A DNA stretch of 50,353 nt from CAYQQU01 sp964419545 (GCA_964419545.1 CAYQQU010000042.1:1-50353); one strand, 5' to 3'. Counted from the stretch's first letter, positions 33,637 through 42,051 are shown. Numbers and translations: made by a program. Notes: generated from the sequence alone by a model not told the origin.

Positions 33637-36384
33637 ATGAAGTCTACTGATCAGAAGTTCGTTTACAATTTCGGCGATGGGAAAGCCGATGGTAACGCAA
33701 GCATGAAAAACCTACTCGGCGGCAAAGGAGCCAACCTGGCGGAGATGAACCTGTTGGGCATCTCGGTGCCTCCGGGATTTACCATAACGACCGAAGCGTG
33801 CACCCTCTTTACGCAAAAAGGCCGAGACTACCTGGTTGATCTGATCAGAGCAGAAGTGGAAGCCGGCGTTGTCAGCATTGAAAAAGTTATGGGCAAAAAG
33901 TTCGGCGACAAGGAAGATCCTCTCCTCTTGTCCGTACGCTCAGGCGCCCGCGTCTCCATGCCGGGCATGATGGATACGGTGCTCAACCTCGGCCTCAATG
34001 ACGAAGCGGTGCAGGGGCTGGCCGAAAAATCGGGCGACCCCCGTTTCGCCTGGGATTCCTACCGCCGGTTTATCCAGATGTACGGCGATGTCGTAATGGG
34101 CCTGAAGCCGGAAAACAAAGAGGACGAAGATCCCTTTGAGATCATTATCCACGAAATGAAAAAAGCCAGAGGCGTGGAGAACGATACCGATCTGACGGCC
34201 AACGACCTCAAGGAAATGACCGACCTCTTCCGCGACCTCATCCGCAGCCGCACCGGCCAATCTTTCCCCACCGACCCGTGGGATCAGCTGTGGGGCGCAG
34301 TGATGGCTGTTTTCGAAAGCTGGAACAACGAACGCGCACAGGTGTACCGCCTGATCAATAACATACCCGAAGACTGGGGCACTGCCGTCAACGTACAAGC
34401 CATGGTTTACGGCAACCTGAGCAATAATAGCGCCACCGGCGTGGCCTTCACCCGCGACGCCGCCACCGGTGAAGACATCTTCAACGGAGAATTCCTGGCC
34501 AACGCCCAGGGCGAAGACGTGGTTGCCGGTATCCGCACGCCCCAGCAAGTTACGCTCGAAGGCTCCAAACGCTGGGCCCGCCTCGCCAAGGTCTCGGAAG
34601 AAGAACGGCGCGAAAAATATCCTTCCCTCGAAGAAATGATGCCGGAAGTGTACCGCGAACTCGACGAAGCCCAGCAAAAGCTGGAAGACCATTATAAGGA
34701 TATGCAGGACCTGGAATTTACCATCCAGGAAAACAAGCTCTGGATGCTGCAAACCCGGAACGGAAAACGCACCGGCGCCGCCATGGTGAAAATCGCCATG
34801 GATATGCTGCGCGAGGGCATGATCGACGAACGCACCGCCCTGCTGCGCGTCGACCCGATCCGCCTCGACGACTTGCTGCACCCCATTTTTGAGGATGCCG
34901 CCCTGAAAGCAGCCACCAGCATTACCAAAGGGCTGCCGGCTTCCCCCGGCGCCGCCACCGGCCAGATCGTCTTTTTCGCCGACGAAGCCGAAGAATGGGT
35001 GAATGAGGGTAAAGACGTCATCCTGGTGCGCACGGAAACCTCGCCGGAGGACCTGCGCGGTATGAACGTCGCCAAAGGCATCCTGACCGCCCGCGGCGGG
35101 ATGACCTCCCACGCCGCCGTCGTCGCCCGCGGAATGGGCAAATGCTGCATCGCCGGCGCCGGCGCCCTCCACATCGATTACCGGAAACGCAAACTGAACG
35201 TGGAAGGTAAAGAGTTCAAGGAAGGCGACTGGATCTCCCTCAACGGCTCCACCGGCGTGGTCTACGAAGGTAAGATCGCAACGAAAGAACCCGAACTGAG
35301 CGGTGACTTCGGCGAGCTGATGTCCCTGACCAACAAATTCGCCCGCCTCAAAGTACGCACCAATGCCGATACGCCCGAAGAGACCACCGTCGCCCACAAA
35401 TTCGGAGCCCAGGGCATCGGCTTGTGCCGCACTGAACACATGTTCTTCGAAGGCGACCGCATCACCGCTGTCCGCGAAATGATCATGGCGGACGACGAAG
35501 CCGGCCGCCGCGCCGCGCTCGACAAGCTACTGCCCATGCAACGCGCCGACTTCGAAAACCTGCTGGAACAGATGCACGACCTGCCGGTGACCATCCGCCT
35601 GCTCGACCCGCCGCTCCACGAATTCGTTCCCCACGACGAGGCCAGCCAGCGCGAAATGGCGAAAGGTTCATCGCTGGAACACATCAAAGAACGCGTGGAA
35701 GAACTCCAGGAGTTCAACCCCATGCTCGGCCACCGGGGCTGCCGCCTCGGCATCACCTATCCGGAGATCACCGAAATGCAGACGCGGGCCATCATCGAAG
35801 CCGCCCTCAACGTCAAACAAAAAGGCATCCGCTCTATCCCTGAGATCATGGTGCCCCTGGTCGGCTCCGTACGGGAATTTATCGAACAGGAAAAAGTGAT
35901 CCGCCGCGTCGCCGAAGAGGTCTTCGCCGAACGCAACGACACCATCAGATACCGCATCGGCACGATGATCGAAGTGCCGCGCGCCGCACTGACGGCCGAC
36001 TTCATCGCCAAGCGGGCGGAGTTCTTCTCCTTCGGCACCAACGACCTCACGCAGATGACCTACGGTTTCTCACGCGACGACGCCAGCAAGTTCCTCCCCG
36101 TCTATCTCAAGCTGGGCATGCTGGACCACGATCCGTTCAAGACGATCGATCAGCGCGGCGTCGGCCAGCTGGTGAAAATCGCCGCTGAGAAAGGACGCGC
36201 CGTCAATCCGAACCTGCCGCTCGGCATCTGCGGCGAGCACGGCGGAGATCCGGATTCGGTAGAATTCTGCCACATTGCCGGCCTCGACTACGTAAGCTGC
36301 TCGCCCTTCCGCGTGCCCATCGCCCGCCTGGCCGCCGCTCAGGCCGCGATCAAACACGAAGTGCCGGTAGCGGAAATGGCATAA
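33637..36384 (+). CDS. ppdK: Pyruvate, phosphate dikinase
   Basis: The 915-aa enzyme interconverts pyruvate + ATP + Pi with PEP + AMP + PPi. The N-terminal ATP-grasp domain contains GGKGANLAEMNLLG and SVRSGARVSMPGMMDT. The phosphohistidine domain has the swinging H492 in GGMTSHAAVVARGMGKCC. The C-terminal PEP-binding barrel has GLCRTEHMFF, GTNDLTQMTYGFSRDD and the catalytic C865 in GICGEHGGD. An upstream in-frame TTG (33607) is ignored because the ATG at 33637 gives the family start. It is divergent from the PFOR operon, an arrangement that fits a shared anaerobic or glycolytic pyruvate-PEP node. It ends at a strong terminator. Confidence 0.96.
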   Translation: MKSTDQKFVYNFGDGKADGNASMKNLLGGKGANLAEMNLLGISVPPGFTITTEACTLFTQKGRDYLVDLIRAEVEAGVVSIEKVMGKKFGDKEDPLLLSVRSGARVSMPGMMDTVLNLGLNDEAVQGLAEKSGDPRFAWDSYRRFIQMYGDVVMGLKPENKEDEDPFEIIIHEMKKARGVENDTDLTANDLKEMTDLFRDLIRSRTGQSFPTDPWDQLWGAVMAVFESWNNERAQVYRLINNIPEDWGTAVNVQAMVYGNLSNNSATGVAFTRDAATGEDIFNGEFLANAQGEDVVAGIRTPQQVTLEGSKRWARLAKVSEEERREKYPSLEEMMPEVYRELDEAQQKLEDHYKDMQDLEFTIQENKLWMLQTRNGKRTGAAMVKIAMDMLREGMIDERTALLRVDPIRLDDLLHPIFEDAALKAATSITKGLPASPGAATGQIVFFADEAEEWVNEGKDVILVRTETSPEDLRGMNVAKGILTARGGMTSHAAVVARGMGKCCIAGAGALHIDYRKRKLNVEGKEFKEGDWISLNGSTGVVYEGKIATKEPELSGDFGELMSLTNKFARLKVRTNADTPEETTVAHKFGAQGIGLCRTEHMFFEGDRITAVREMIMADDEAGRRAALDKLLPMQRADFENLLEQMHDLPVTIRLLDPPLHEFVPHDEASQREMAKGSSLEHIKERVEELQEFNPMLGHRGCRLGITYPEITEMQTRAIIEAALNVKQKGIRSIPEIMVPLVGSVREFIEQEKVIRRVAEEVFAERNDTIRYRIGTMIEVPRAALTADFIAKRAEFFSFGTNDLTQMTYGFSRDDASKFLPVYLKLGMLDHDPFKTIDQRGVGQLVKIAAEKGRAVNPNLPLGICGEHGGDPDSVEFCHIAGLDYVSCSPFRVPIARLAAAQAAIKHEVPVAEMA

Positions 36385-36412
36385 AAAACCAATCAGTCAC
36401 ATGGGATGTGTC

Positions 36413-36452
36413 AGCGGTCAGCCCCTCGTTCGGGCTGACCGCTTTGTTTTTT
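36413..36452 (+). terminator. Strong intrinsic terminator after ppdK
   Basis: A perfect 12-bp stem (AGCGGTCAGCCC with GGGCTGACCGCT), a 7-base loop and a downstream T-rich tract (TTGTTTTTT) form a textbook Rho-independent terminator 29 bp after the ppdK stop. Confidence 0.9.
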
Positions 36453-36491
36453 GGCCGGCCGGGATTATTTTGTTTTTGAAGCGCACTTAAC

Positions 36492-36521
36492 CCGAAAATG
36501 CGCCACATTCCGTATTTTCGG
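36492..36521. promoter_or_regulatory. Inverted repeat in the speD leader
   Basis: CCGAAAAT (36492-36499) and ATTTTCGG (36514-36521) form an 8-bp inverted repeat with a 14-base loop, followed by TTTTAT, 24 bases before the speD ATG. A weak -7-like TATTTTCG overlaps it. It could be an operator, a leader hairpin or chance. Confidence 0.3.
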
Positions 36522-36544
36522 TTTTATCCCCAAAAATGCGCGCC

Positions 36545-36949
36545 ATGAGCCATGCAAAAAACGACAACTTCCCGGAACGACGACTGGCCAGACACTGTCT
36601 GATCGAGCTGACGGATTGCCCGGAAGCCGCCATTTCCCGGACCACTTCGGTAGAACGCGCCATGCGGGAAGCCGCCCGACGGGCCGGAGCGACGATCGTC
36701 AAATCGGAGTTTCATCAGTTTGCACCCTACGGGGTGAGTGGCGTAGTGATCATTCAGGAAAGCCACCTGACGGTGCACACCTGGCCGGAATACGGCTACG
36801 CGGCGGTCGACTTGTTCACCTGCAGCGAAGAGATGGACATTGAAGCAGCCGTGGCTTATCTCGCCCGGGCCTTTTCCGCCGGCGCGCGGTGGAGCCGGCA
36901 GATCGACCGGGGCCTGCCCGGCGGTCAAAGCAGGGAAATCAACCAGTAG
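36545..36949 (+). CDS. speD: S-adenosylmethionine decarboxylase proenzyme
   Basis: The 134-aa protein is the short prokaryotic type (SpeH/SpeD, class 1B). It self-cleaves between E72 and S73 in QESHLTVHTWPEYGYAAVDLFTC to make the pyruvoyl cofactor. H78 and C93 match the processing and catalytic residues of the Thermotoga enzyme. The preceding FHQFAPYGVSGVVII is typical. The product, decarboxylated AdoMet, is the aminopropyl donor for spermidine synthesis. It opens a polyamine-flavoured neighbourhood. Its 3' end overlaps by 25 bp the convergent 45-aa gene. An alternative ATG lies at 36536. Confidence 0.93.
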   Translation: MSHAKNDNFPERRLARHCLIELTDCPEAAISRTTSVERAMREAARRAGATIVKSEFHQFAPYGVSGVVIIQESHLTVHTWPEYGYAAVDLFTCSEEMDIEAAVAYLARAFSAGARWSRQIDRGLPGGQSREINQ

Positions 36950-37062
36950 AGCAGCAGCCGCTCCAGTATCAGCACCGCCAGTACGGCCAGGACCATGAGG
37001 AAAGTTCTCCCCAGTTTTTCCAGTACTTGCCGCCGGTGCGATTTCTCAGCTCGCCTTTTCAT
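36925..37062 (-). CDS. 45-aa single-span membrane protein
   Basis: This very short gene encodes a basic N-terminus (MKRRAEKSHRRQVLEKLGRT) and one long hydrophobic segment (FLMVLAVLAVLILERLLLYWLISLL). That composition is unlikely for a shadow frame. Its ATG overlaps the end of the ATP-grasp gene by 17 bp, implying translational coupling. Its stop lies inside the 3' end of speD on the opposite strand. I know no family for it. The basic cytoplasmic end plus single span suggests a small accessory anchor for the enzyme encoded just upstream, which is inference. Confidence 0.6.
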   Translation of the reverse strand: MKRRAEKSHRRQVLEKLGRTFLMVLAVLAVLILERLLLYWLISLL

Positions 37063-38248
37063 TTTCCAATAGATAATGACCGACAAACTCGGCGTCTTCA
37101 TCGATGATCAGGCCGTCGCGCCGGCGAAAAGAAAGGGCGCAGGGTTCCCCCGCCCAATAGACGCCGGCCTGATAATGGTCGCCGTCTTCATCGCGGGGCA
37201 GGGTTTCGTAGGCCTGGTAGATGCGGGGAAAGTTACCGAAATCTCCGCCGTTGGCCGCAATGGTCACGCCGTTGGGATCCAGGATGCGGATATTTTCGCC
37301 TTCCCGGCCGTAGATCACTTTTTCGACGCAATTTTTCCCCGCAAAAGCCTCGGCCCGGGGATAGGTAGGCAACAGCAGCGCATGACCGGCCGTCTGTTCC
37401 CAGAGCAAATGCATGGTCGCTTTACTCTGGTACAACATGGCGTAAGGAGGGTTGAGAATTACCGTTCGGTCGTGCAGCAGCAATTGGTGCAGTACATCGA
37501 GCAGTTCGGGTTCTTCGTAGGCGATAAACTCCCAGGGGATCAGCTTGCAGAAAAAGTCGAAAGCCAGGAATTCGTCCTGCCCCATCTGGCTGAAGACGCC
37601 CTCTTCAGCTGAAAATATTACCTGGTCAAGGTTGAGTTGCTGCACCTGCACGAAGCCGGCTTCTTCGGCGGCCTGGGCGATAAAGTCGGCATTGAGCCGG
37701 TCTTCCTCAAAACCGAGCGTACTGACCAGGAGGCTGGCGTGGCGATGGGGGTTGCGCTCCAGCAGGCGCCGGAACTGTTGCACCAGGGATTCGTGGAGCC
37801 GGTTGAATTGGCGGGAAGCCGGCAGGCCGTTTTCTTTGAGTTGTTCCTTTTGGATCAGGCCGGTTTCGGGCAGTACGGTGGCCGTGTCGGCGTTGAACTC
37901 GATGAGGCGCGGCGGACGTCCGTTGATCACGCCGCTGAGGTCGAAGCGGCCGTAGAGGTGCAGGTGCTGTTCTTTCCTTTCCCAACTCAGTTCGATGAGC
38001 GGCGCCATATTGGAAGGGATGCCGGCTTCGGCCCAGCGGCGCCCGTCGATGATCTTCTGCGCCGTTGCCTGGTAAAGGGCGTACAACTCACGGCAGGCGG
38101 CGGTGTATTGTTCCACCTCGGCGGGTGTCACGCCCAGCAGTTCATCGACGAGGTATTCCTGCTCGACGGCGTTGTACCATTGCAGGCCTAGATTTTGGAA
38201 CACGAGATCCGGAACCGGACGGATATCCCACAAGCGATCATCCACCAT
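37046..38248 (-). CDS. Glutathionylspermidine synthase-like ATP-grasp enzyme (YgiC type)
   Basis: The 400-aa protein matches the synthetase domain of glutathionylspermidine synthase (the YgiC/YjfC branch, which lacks the amidase domain). Motifs seen are LYGRFDLSGVINGRPPRLIEFNADT, FLAFDFFCKLIPWEFIAYEEPEL, TVILNPPYAMLYQSKATMHLLW, EKVIYGREGENI and YQAGVYWAGEPCALSFRRRDG near the C-terminus, consistent with ATP-grasp nucleotide and metal binding. Such enzymes join a carboxylate to an amine, using ATP. I take the ATG at 38248, which overlaps the lipoprotein gene by 11 bp, rather than the 38347 start that would overlap by 110 bp. The true substrates in Bacteroidota are unknown. Confidence 0.88.
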   Translation of the reverse strand: MVDDRLWDIRPVPDLVFQNLGLQWYNAVEQEYLVDELLGVTPAEVEQYTAACRELYALYQATAQKIIDGRRWAEAGIPSNMAPLIELSWERKEQHLHLYGRFDLSGVINGRPPRLIEFNADTATVLPETGLIQKEQLKENGLPASRQFNRLHESLVQQFRRLLERNPHRHASLLVSTLGFEEDRLNADFIAQAAEEAGFVQVQQLNLDQVIFSAEEGVFSQMGQDEFLAFDFFCKLIPWEFIAYEEPELLDVLHQLLLHDRTVILNPPYAMLYQSKATMHLLWEQTAGHALLLPTYPRAEAFAGKNCVEKVIYGREGENIRILDPNGVTIAANGGDFGNFPRIYQAYETLPRDEDGDHYQAGVYWAGEPCALSFRRRDGLIIDEDAEFVGHYLLENEKAS

Positions 38249-38798
38249 AAGAACGGGTTGAGCGGCGACTGCCGTAGCCGCTGCGCGATTTGGAAGGGCG
38301 CGAAACGGTGGTGCGGCGGGCCGTTTGCTGAATGGTTTTACCGGCATTGTCCGCCACCCGGTTGTACGTCCGTTGATCCATGTAGACGCCTGCGGAAGGC
38401 GGCACCGACATGCTTCGTCCCAGGTAATAGCCCATCAGGCCGCCCCGCAGGACGCCGAAGAAGCCGTAGCCCCCGCCGTAATAATGGCGTTGCTGGTGGG
38501 TGGTGTTCGACGTTTCGGTCGCTTCTTCTCCGGCCGCCAGTTTGGCCTCTTCGACGGTCATCGTGTCCGTTGTCCCGTCGAGGTAATGTGCAATGATCCG
38601 GCTGTCGGCTTTATTTTCCACTACTCTTTCGTCGATGATCCGGAAATCATTGGTATCCACTTCCTGCACTTCGGTGATGATCCCCTTGGTCGGCTCCCAG
38701 CGTTCCTCGGTTCCGGTGTTGACGGGCTGACGGCTGCCGGGATCGCAGGCGGCCAAGCTGCAGGCAATGATACCGACGAGGAAAAAGGTGCGTAGCAT
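38238..38798 (-). CDS. YgiB-like lipoprotein
   Basis: The 186-aa protein begins with a lipoprotein signal (MLRTFFLVGIIACSLAAC, modified Cys18). The C-terminal half has GGLMGYYLGRSM, followed by a Ser/Arg/Gly-rich tail ending in RSYGG. E. coli YgiB has the same layout (lipobox, GYMMGRLM-type hydrophobic glycine motif, Ser/Gly-rich tail ending SRSMGG) and lies directly before ygiC, as this gene lies directly before the ygiC-like gene. I infer a distant YgiB equivalent, without sequence-search support. The ATG at 38798 is chosen because it gives a clean lipobox. A longer start at 38861 does not. Confidence 0.75.
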   Translation of the reverse strand: MLRTFFLVGIIACSLAACDPGSRQPVNTGTEERWEPTKGIITEVQEVDTNDFRIIDERVVENKADSRIIAHYLDGTTDTMTVEEAKLAAGEEATETSNTTHQQRHYYGGGYGFFGVLRGGLMGYYLGRSMSVPPSAGVYMDQRTYNRVADNAGKTIQQTARRTTVSRPSKSRSGYGSRRSTRSYGG

Positions 38799-38824
38799 GC
38801 TGTCGTATGGTTTAGTGATAAAAT

Positions 38825-38856
38825 CCAAGATAGTTTTTTTTGCGGGGGGCGCCAAA
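38825..38856 (-). promoter_or_regulatory. Predicted promoter of the YgiB/YgiC-like operon
   Basis: On the minus strand TTTG (38853-38856) and TATCTTGG (38825-38832, one base off TAnnTTTG) are spaced 20 bp apart. Transcription would begin about 20 bases before the lipoprotein ATG. The spacer is made largely of homopolymer runs (six Cs and eight As on the minus strand), which are potentially slippage-prone. Confidence 0.5.
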
Positions 38857-39032
38857 TGCAATTTACCGGCCCTTCCGCCCCGGCCGCCGGTTGCCGAAGC
38901 CGGGAAAAAAGTTACGAAAGAGGGATTTTAATGAATCAAAAAGGGTTGAAAAACAAAGCTTTTTATAATTTTAGGCGAACAACCGGCAAATAAGATCGAG
39001 TCCTATTTTTCCACCAAAAATACTCCGTGAAA

Positions 39033-39377
39033 ATGAGTAAATTCGATGAGGCCATGGCCGACTACAAAGAGGCCCTGCAAGAAAAGCTCGGCGTCAGCGA
39101 CGTCGACGAAAACCTGCTCAAGGAAATTACCAAATCGCTCGGCCCCACCATCTACCTGGGTGACGCTTCGCGCGTATCCTGTTCCGACGATGATGAAATC
39201 GCTTATGTGAAGGACAACTTCCTGGTAAAAAAACTCGGCCTGGAAGACAGTGAAAAGCTTTCGGAAGCTATCCAGGAGGTATGCGAACAGTTCGGCTCCA
39301 GCAACCGCAACAAGTACCGGGCTGCTTTTTACTACATGCTCACCAAGAAGTTCGGCAAGGAGTCCGTATTTGTGTAG
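39033..39377 (+). CDS. DUF2853 family protein
   Basis: The 114-aa acidic, helical cytoplasmic protein fits DUF2853: an N-terminal MSKFDEAMADYKEALQEKLGV, LLKEITKSLGPTIYLGDASRVSCSDDDEI and a C-terminal SSNRNKYRAAFYYMLTKKFGKES. The function of the family is unknown. An upstream GTG (39027) would add two residues; the ATG at 39033 is standard. A TTG (38946) and TAATTTTA (38966-38973) pair spaced 17 bp apart is a weak promoter candidate. It sits between the YgiB/YgiC-like operon and the spermidine-synthase-like gene. Confidence 0.88.
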   Translation: MSKFDEAMADYKEALQEKLGVSDVDENLLKEITKSLGPTIYLGDASRVSCSDDDEIAYVKDNFLVKKLGLEDSEKLSEAIQEVCEQFGSSNRNKYRAAFYYMLTKKFGKESVFV

Positions 39378-39381
39378 CGCT

Positions 39382-39446
39382 CGACCGAATGGCAAGAATT
39401 ATACTCCCGAATTTTCGCAGCTGCGAAAATTCGGGATGTTCGGTCG
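39382..39446. repeat. Nested perfect palindrome
   Basis: A 30-bp palindrome with no loop (39406-39435, core TTTTCGCAG|CTGCGAAAA; it extends by one more pair) lies inside an outer 8-bp inverted repeat CGACCGAA/TTCGGTCG (39382-39389 and 39439-39446). It follows the DUF2853 stop and precedes the spermidine-synthase-like gene. It could be a bidirectional terminator without a T-run, a regulator-binding dyad or a REP-like element. Nothing else resembling a gene is seen in 39378-39560. Confidence 0.7.
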
Positions 39447-39560
39447 GCTGTTCCAAGGCCGGCGCCTTACTAAAGGATAAACCTTTCTTGCCGGATCGGG
39501 AATAACAAATGCCCACCGCCTGCGCCACGCAAATTCCTTACGTTTACAGTCAAAAAGTAC

Positions 39561-41111
39561 ATGCCCCCACAGTCGCCCGCCGGTGAACGCCTCGTTCTGA
39601 TCGGGAGCATTTTCATCGCCGGCCTTTGTTCCATCATCTACGAGCTGCTGATCAGCACGACCTCCAGTTATTTTCTGGGAGACAGCGTGGTGCAGTTTTC
39701 GATCACCATCGGCGTCTTTATGGCGGCCATGGGGCTGGGCGCCTGGATGTCGCGCGTTTTTCAGCACGACTTACCGGTGCGGTTTATCGAGGTGGAACTG
39801 CTGCTCGGCATCGTCGGCGGAATCAGCGTGCCGTTATTGTATTACGCCTTCGCCGAAAACGGCGGCGGCCTTCGCTTCAGCATCCTGATGATCAGCCTGA
39901 TCGTGATCATCGGCGCGCTTACCGGCCTGGAGATCCCGCTGCTGACGCGCATCATGAAACAGTATTATCCGCTGAAGATCAACCTATCCAATGTTTTGTC
40001 GCTGGACTATCTCGGCGCCCTGGCGGCCACCCTGCTCTTCCCGTTCGTATTATTGCCCTGGCTGGGCGTATTCGCTTCCTCGCTGGTGTTCGGGCTGGTC
40101 AATATCCTGCTGGCGGGCCTCAACCTGAGGGTGTTCCGGAACCTGCTGAGCCGACGTCGTCGACGCCGGTACGGCATGGCGTGGGGGGTACTGACCGCCG
40201 GTTTTATCATCGCCCTCTTTCTTTCGGGCGCCTTTCTTGCGCAATGGCAGGATCAGCTGTTCCGCGACCGCATCGTATACGCTAAGACGACGCCTTACCA
40301 AAACCTCGTACTCACCAAGCGCGGGGAAGAGGTGCGCCTGTACATCGACCGCATCATCCAGTTTTCGTCTTTCGACGAATACCGGTACCACGAATCGCTG
40401 GTACACCCCGCCTTCAGCGTGGCGCCCTACCACCGCCGGGTGCTGGTGCTGGGCGGCGGCGAGGGGCTGGCCGTACGGGAAATACTGAAATATCCCGCGG
40501 TGGAGGCGGTGGTCGTCGTCGATATCGATCCGGAAGTATTCCGGCTGGGGCGGACCAATCCGCACGTGACGGCCCTGAATGGGGGCGCCCTGGACGACGA
40601 GCGGGTAACGACCATTGCCCAGGACGCCTTTCGCTATTTGCAGGCGCCTCATCCGCCCTTCGATCTCGTAATCGTCGATCTGCCCGACCCGTCGAACGAG
40701 AATTTGGCGCGACTGTACAGCCGGGAGTTTTTTATGCTTATCTTTAAGCAGCTTACACCAAACGGCATCATGGTGACACAAGCCACCAGCCCGTTCCACA
40801 CCCGGAAAGCATTTTGGTGTATCGCGGCCACCGTACGCGCGGCCGGTTTTACGAGTACGCGCCCCTATCATGCCTACGTGCCGTCCTTCGGCGATTGGGG
40901 CTTTGTGCTCGGCGCTAAAACGGAACGCCCCCCAGAAAATATCCGGATTGACGTTCCCACTCACTTTTTGAACGACACGACAGTACGCCGATTGTTCTAT
41001 TTCGAACCTGATCTGCGGCTGGATTCCATTCTCCCCAGCACGCTCGACCGGCCCCGTTTGCTGGAATACTATCTGGCCGACTGGCGCCGCTGGAGCCGGC
41101 CCGGGGAGTAA
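39561..41111 (+). CDS. Membrane-embedded spermidine synthase-like protein
   Basis: The 516-aa protein fuses an N-terminal block of about six to seven membrane spans (about 12-230) to a C-terminal aminopropyltransferase/methyltransferase-fold domain (about 240-480). Key motifs: the (d)AdoMet-binding VLVLGGGEGLAVREILKYP, the acidic strand VVVVDIDPEVF, DDERVTTIAQDAFRYL, and the catalytic-region VIVDLPDPSNENLARLYS. In classical SpeE the aspartates in the last motif activate the amine, and they are retained. Such membrane spermidine-synthase-like proteins are known but rarely characterised. They often co-occur with SpeD and glutathionylspermidine-synthase-like genes. The product may be spermidine or an aminopropyl-modified substrate. 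Confidence 0.85.
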   Translation: MPPQSPAGERLVLIGSIFIAGLCSIIYELLISTTSSYFLGDSVVQFSITIGVFMAAMGLGAWMSRVFQHDLPVRFIEVELLLGIVGGISVPLLYYAFAENGGGLRFSILMISLIVIIGALTGLEIPLLTRIMKQYYPLKINLSNVLSLDYLGALAATLLFPFVLLPWLGVFASSLVFGLVNILLAGLNLRVFRNLLSRRRRRRYGMAWGVLTAGFIIALFLSGAFLAQWQDQLFRDRIVYAKTTPYQNLVLTKRGEEVRLYIDRIIQFSSFDEYRYHESLVHPAFSVAPYHRRVLVLGGGEGLAVREILKYPAVEAVVVVDIDPEVFRLGRTNPHVTALNGGALDDERVTTIAQDAFRYLQAPHPPFDLVIVDLPDPSNENLARLYSREFFMLIFKQLTPNGIMVTQATSPFHTRKAFWCIAATVRAAGFTSTRPYHAYVPSFGDWGFVLGAKTERPPENIRIDVPTHFLNDTTVRRLFYFEPDLRLDSILPSTLDRPRLLEYYLADWRRWSRPGE

Positions 41112-41147
41112 TCAAAAATTTTATACCTTGAAAACAAATTGCATTTT

Positions 41148-41918
41148 ATGCAGCAAAACGGAATACTGCTGTCGTTGCAGAAAGCCAAACAGCAGGGAAA
41201 AAAGCAACTGGCGGTATTGATTGACCCCGACAAGACCGACGCGCCACGCACTCGAAAACTGGTCGACCTCGCCGTCCGGTCGGAAGTGAACTACTTCCTG
41301 GTAGGCGGAAGCCTGCTGTGGCGCGACCGCCTGGATACCTGCCTGCGGGTCATCCGCGAGCGGTGCGCCATCCCTACCCTGCTTTTCCCGGGCAGCACCT
41401 ACCAGATCAATCCCCGAGCCGACGGCATCCTCTTTCTTTCCCTTATCTCCGGGCGCAACCCCGACCTGCTGATCGGACAGCACGTCATTTCAGCGCCCTA
41501 CCTGCGCGACAGCCCGCTCGAGGTACTCGGCACCGGCTATCTGCTCATCGACGGCGGAGCGCCCACCACCGTTTCCTATATGAGCAACACCCAGCCCATT
41601 CCGGCCGATAAACCGGAGATCGCCGCCAGCACCGCCCTGGCCGGCGCCATGCTGGGCCTTCGCCTGATCTACCTCGACGCCGGCAGCGGCGCCCGCCAGC
41701 CCGTGAGCGAAAATACGATCAAGGTGGTAAGCCGCACCGTCGATACCCCGCTCATCGTAGGCGGCGGCATCCGCACCCCCGAACGGGCCGTCAACAGCCT
41801 GCGCGCCGGCGCCGACCTCGTGGTGGTGGGCAATGCTTTCGAAAAAGACCCCGAACTGCTGCCGGCCATGGCGGCAGGGATCGCCCAGCTGAACGCCGCC
41901 CAGCGAGAGATTGCCTGA
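41148..41918 (+). CDS. PcrB-type geranylgeranylglyceryl phosphate synthase
   Basis: The 256-aa TIM barrel transfers a prenyl group to glycerol-1-phosphate (the GGGPS/PcrB family of archaeal ether lipid synthesis and its bacterial relatives). Motifs: VLIDPDKTD near the start, NYFLVGGSLLWRD, LFPGSTYQINP, GTGYLLIDGGAPTTVSYMS, LIYLDAGSGA, IVGGGIRTPE and VVVGNAFEKDP. I prefer the ATG at 41148 to the TTG at 41139. This enzyme in Bacteroidota implies production of an archaeal-type or heptaprenyl glyceryl phosphate of unclear use. It follows the spermidine-synthase-like gene after 36 bp. Confidence 0.9.
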   Translation: MQQNGILLSLQKAKQQGKKQLAVLIDPDKTDAPRTRKLVDLAVRSEVNYFLVGGSLLWRDRLDTCLRVIRERCAIPTLLFPGSTYQINPRADGILFLSLISGRNPDLLIGQHVISAPYLRDSPLEVLGTGYLLIDGGAPTTVSYMSNTQPIPADKPEIAASTALAGAMLGLRLIYLDAGSGARQPVSENTIKVVSRTVDTPLIVGGGIRTPERAVNSLRAGADLVVVGNAFEKDPELLPAMAAGIAQLNAAQREIA

Positions 41919-42051
41919 TCATCGAACTTATGCGGCTTTTTCGGGGTTGAATTGGGCGGTATGGTGATTTTTTAACCGGGAAGCGAAGCACCGGAACTGG
42001 AAATAATGGCAAAGCACCAGCCTGACGTAAACATCAAAAACGGAATCTGCA

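Noticed and set aside
38248..38347. Longer start of the ATP-grasp gene at 38347
   Set aside because: It would overlap the lipoprotein by 110 bp; ATG 38248 gives an 11-bp overlap and a family-like N-terminus.
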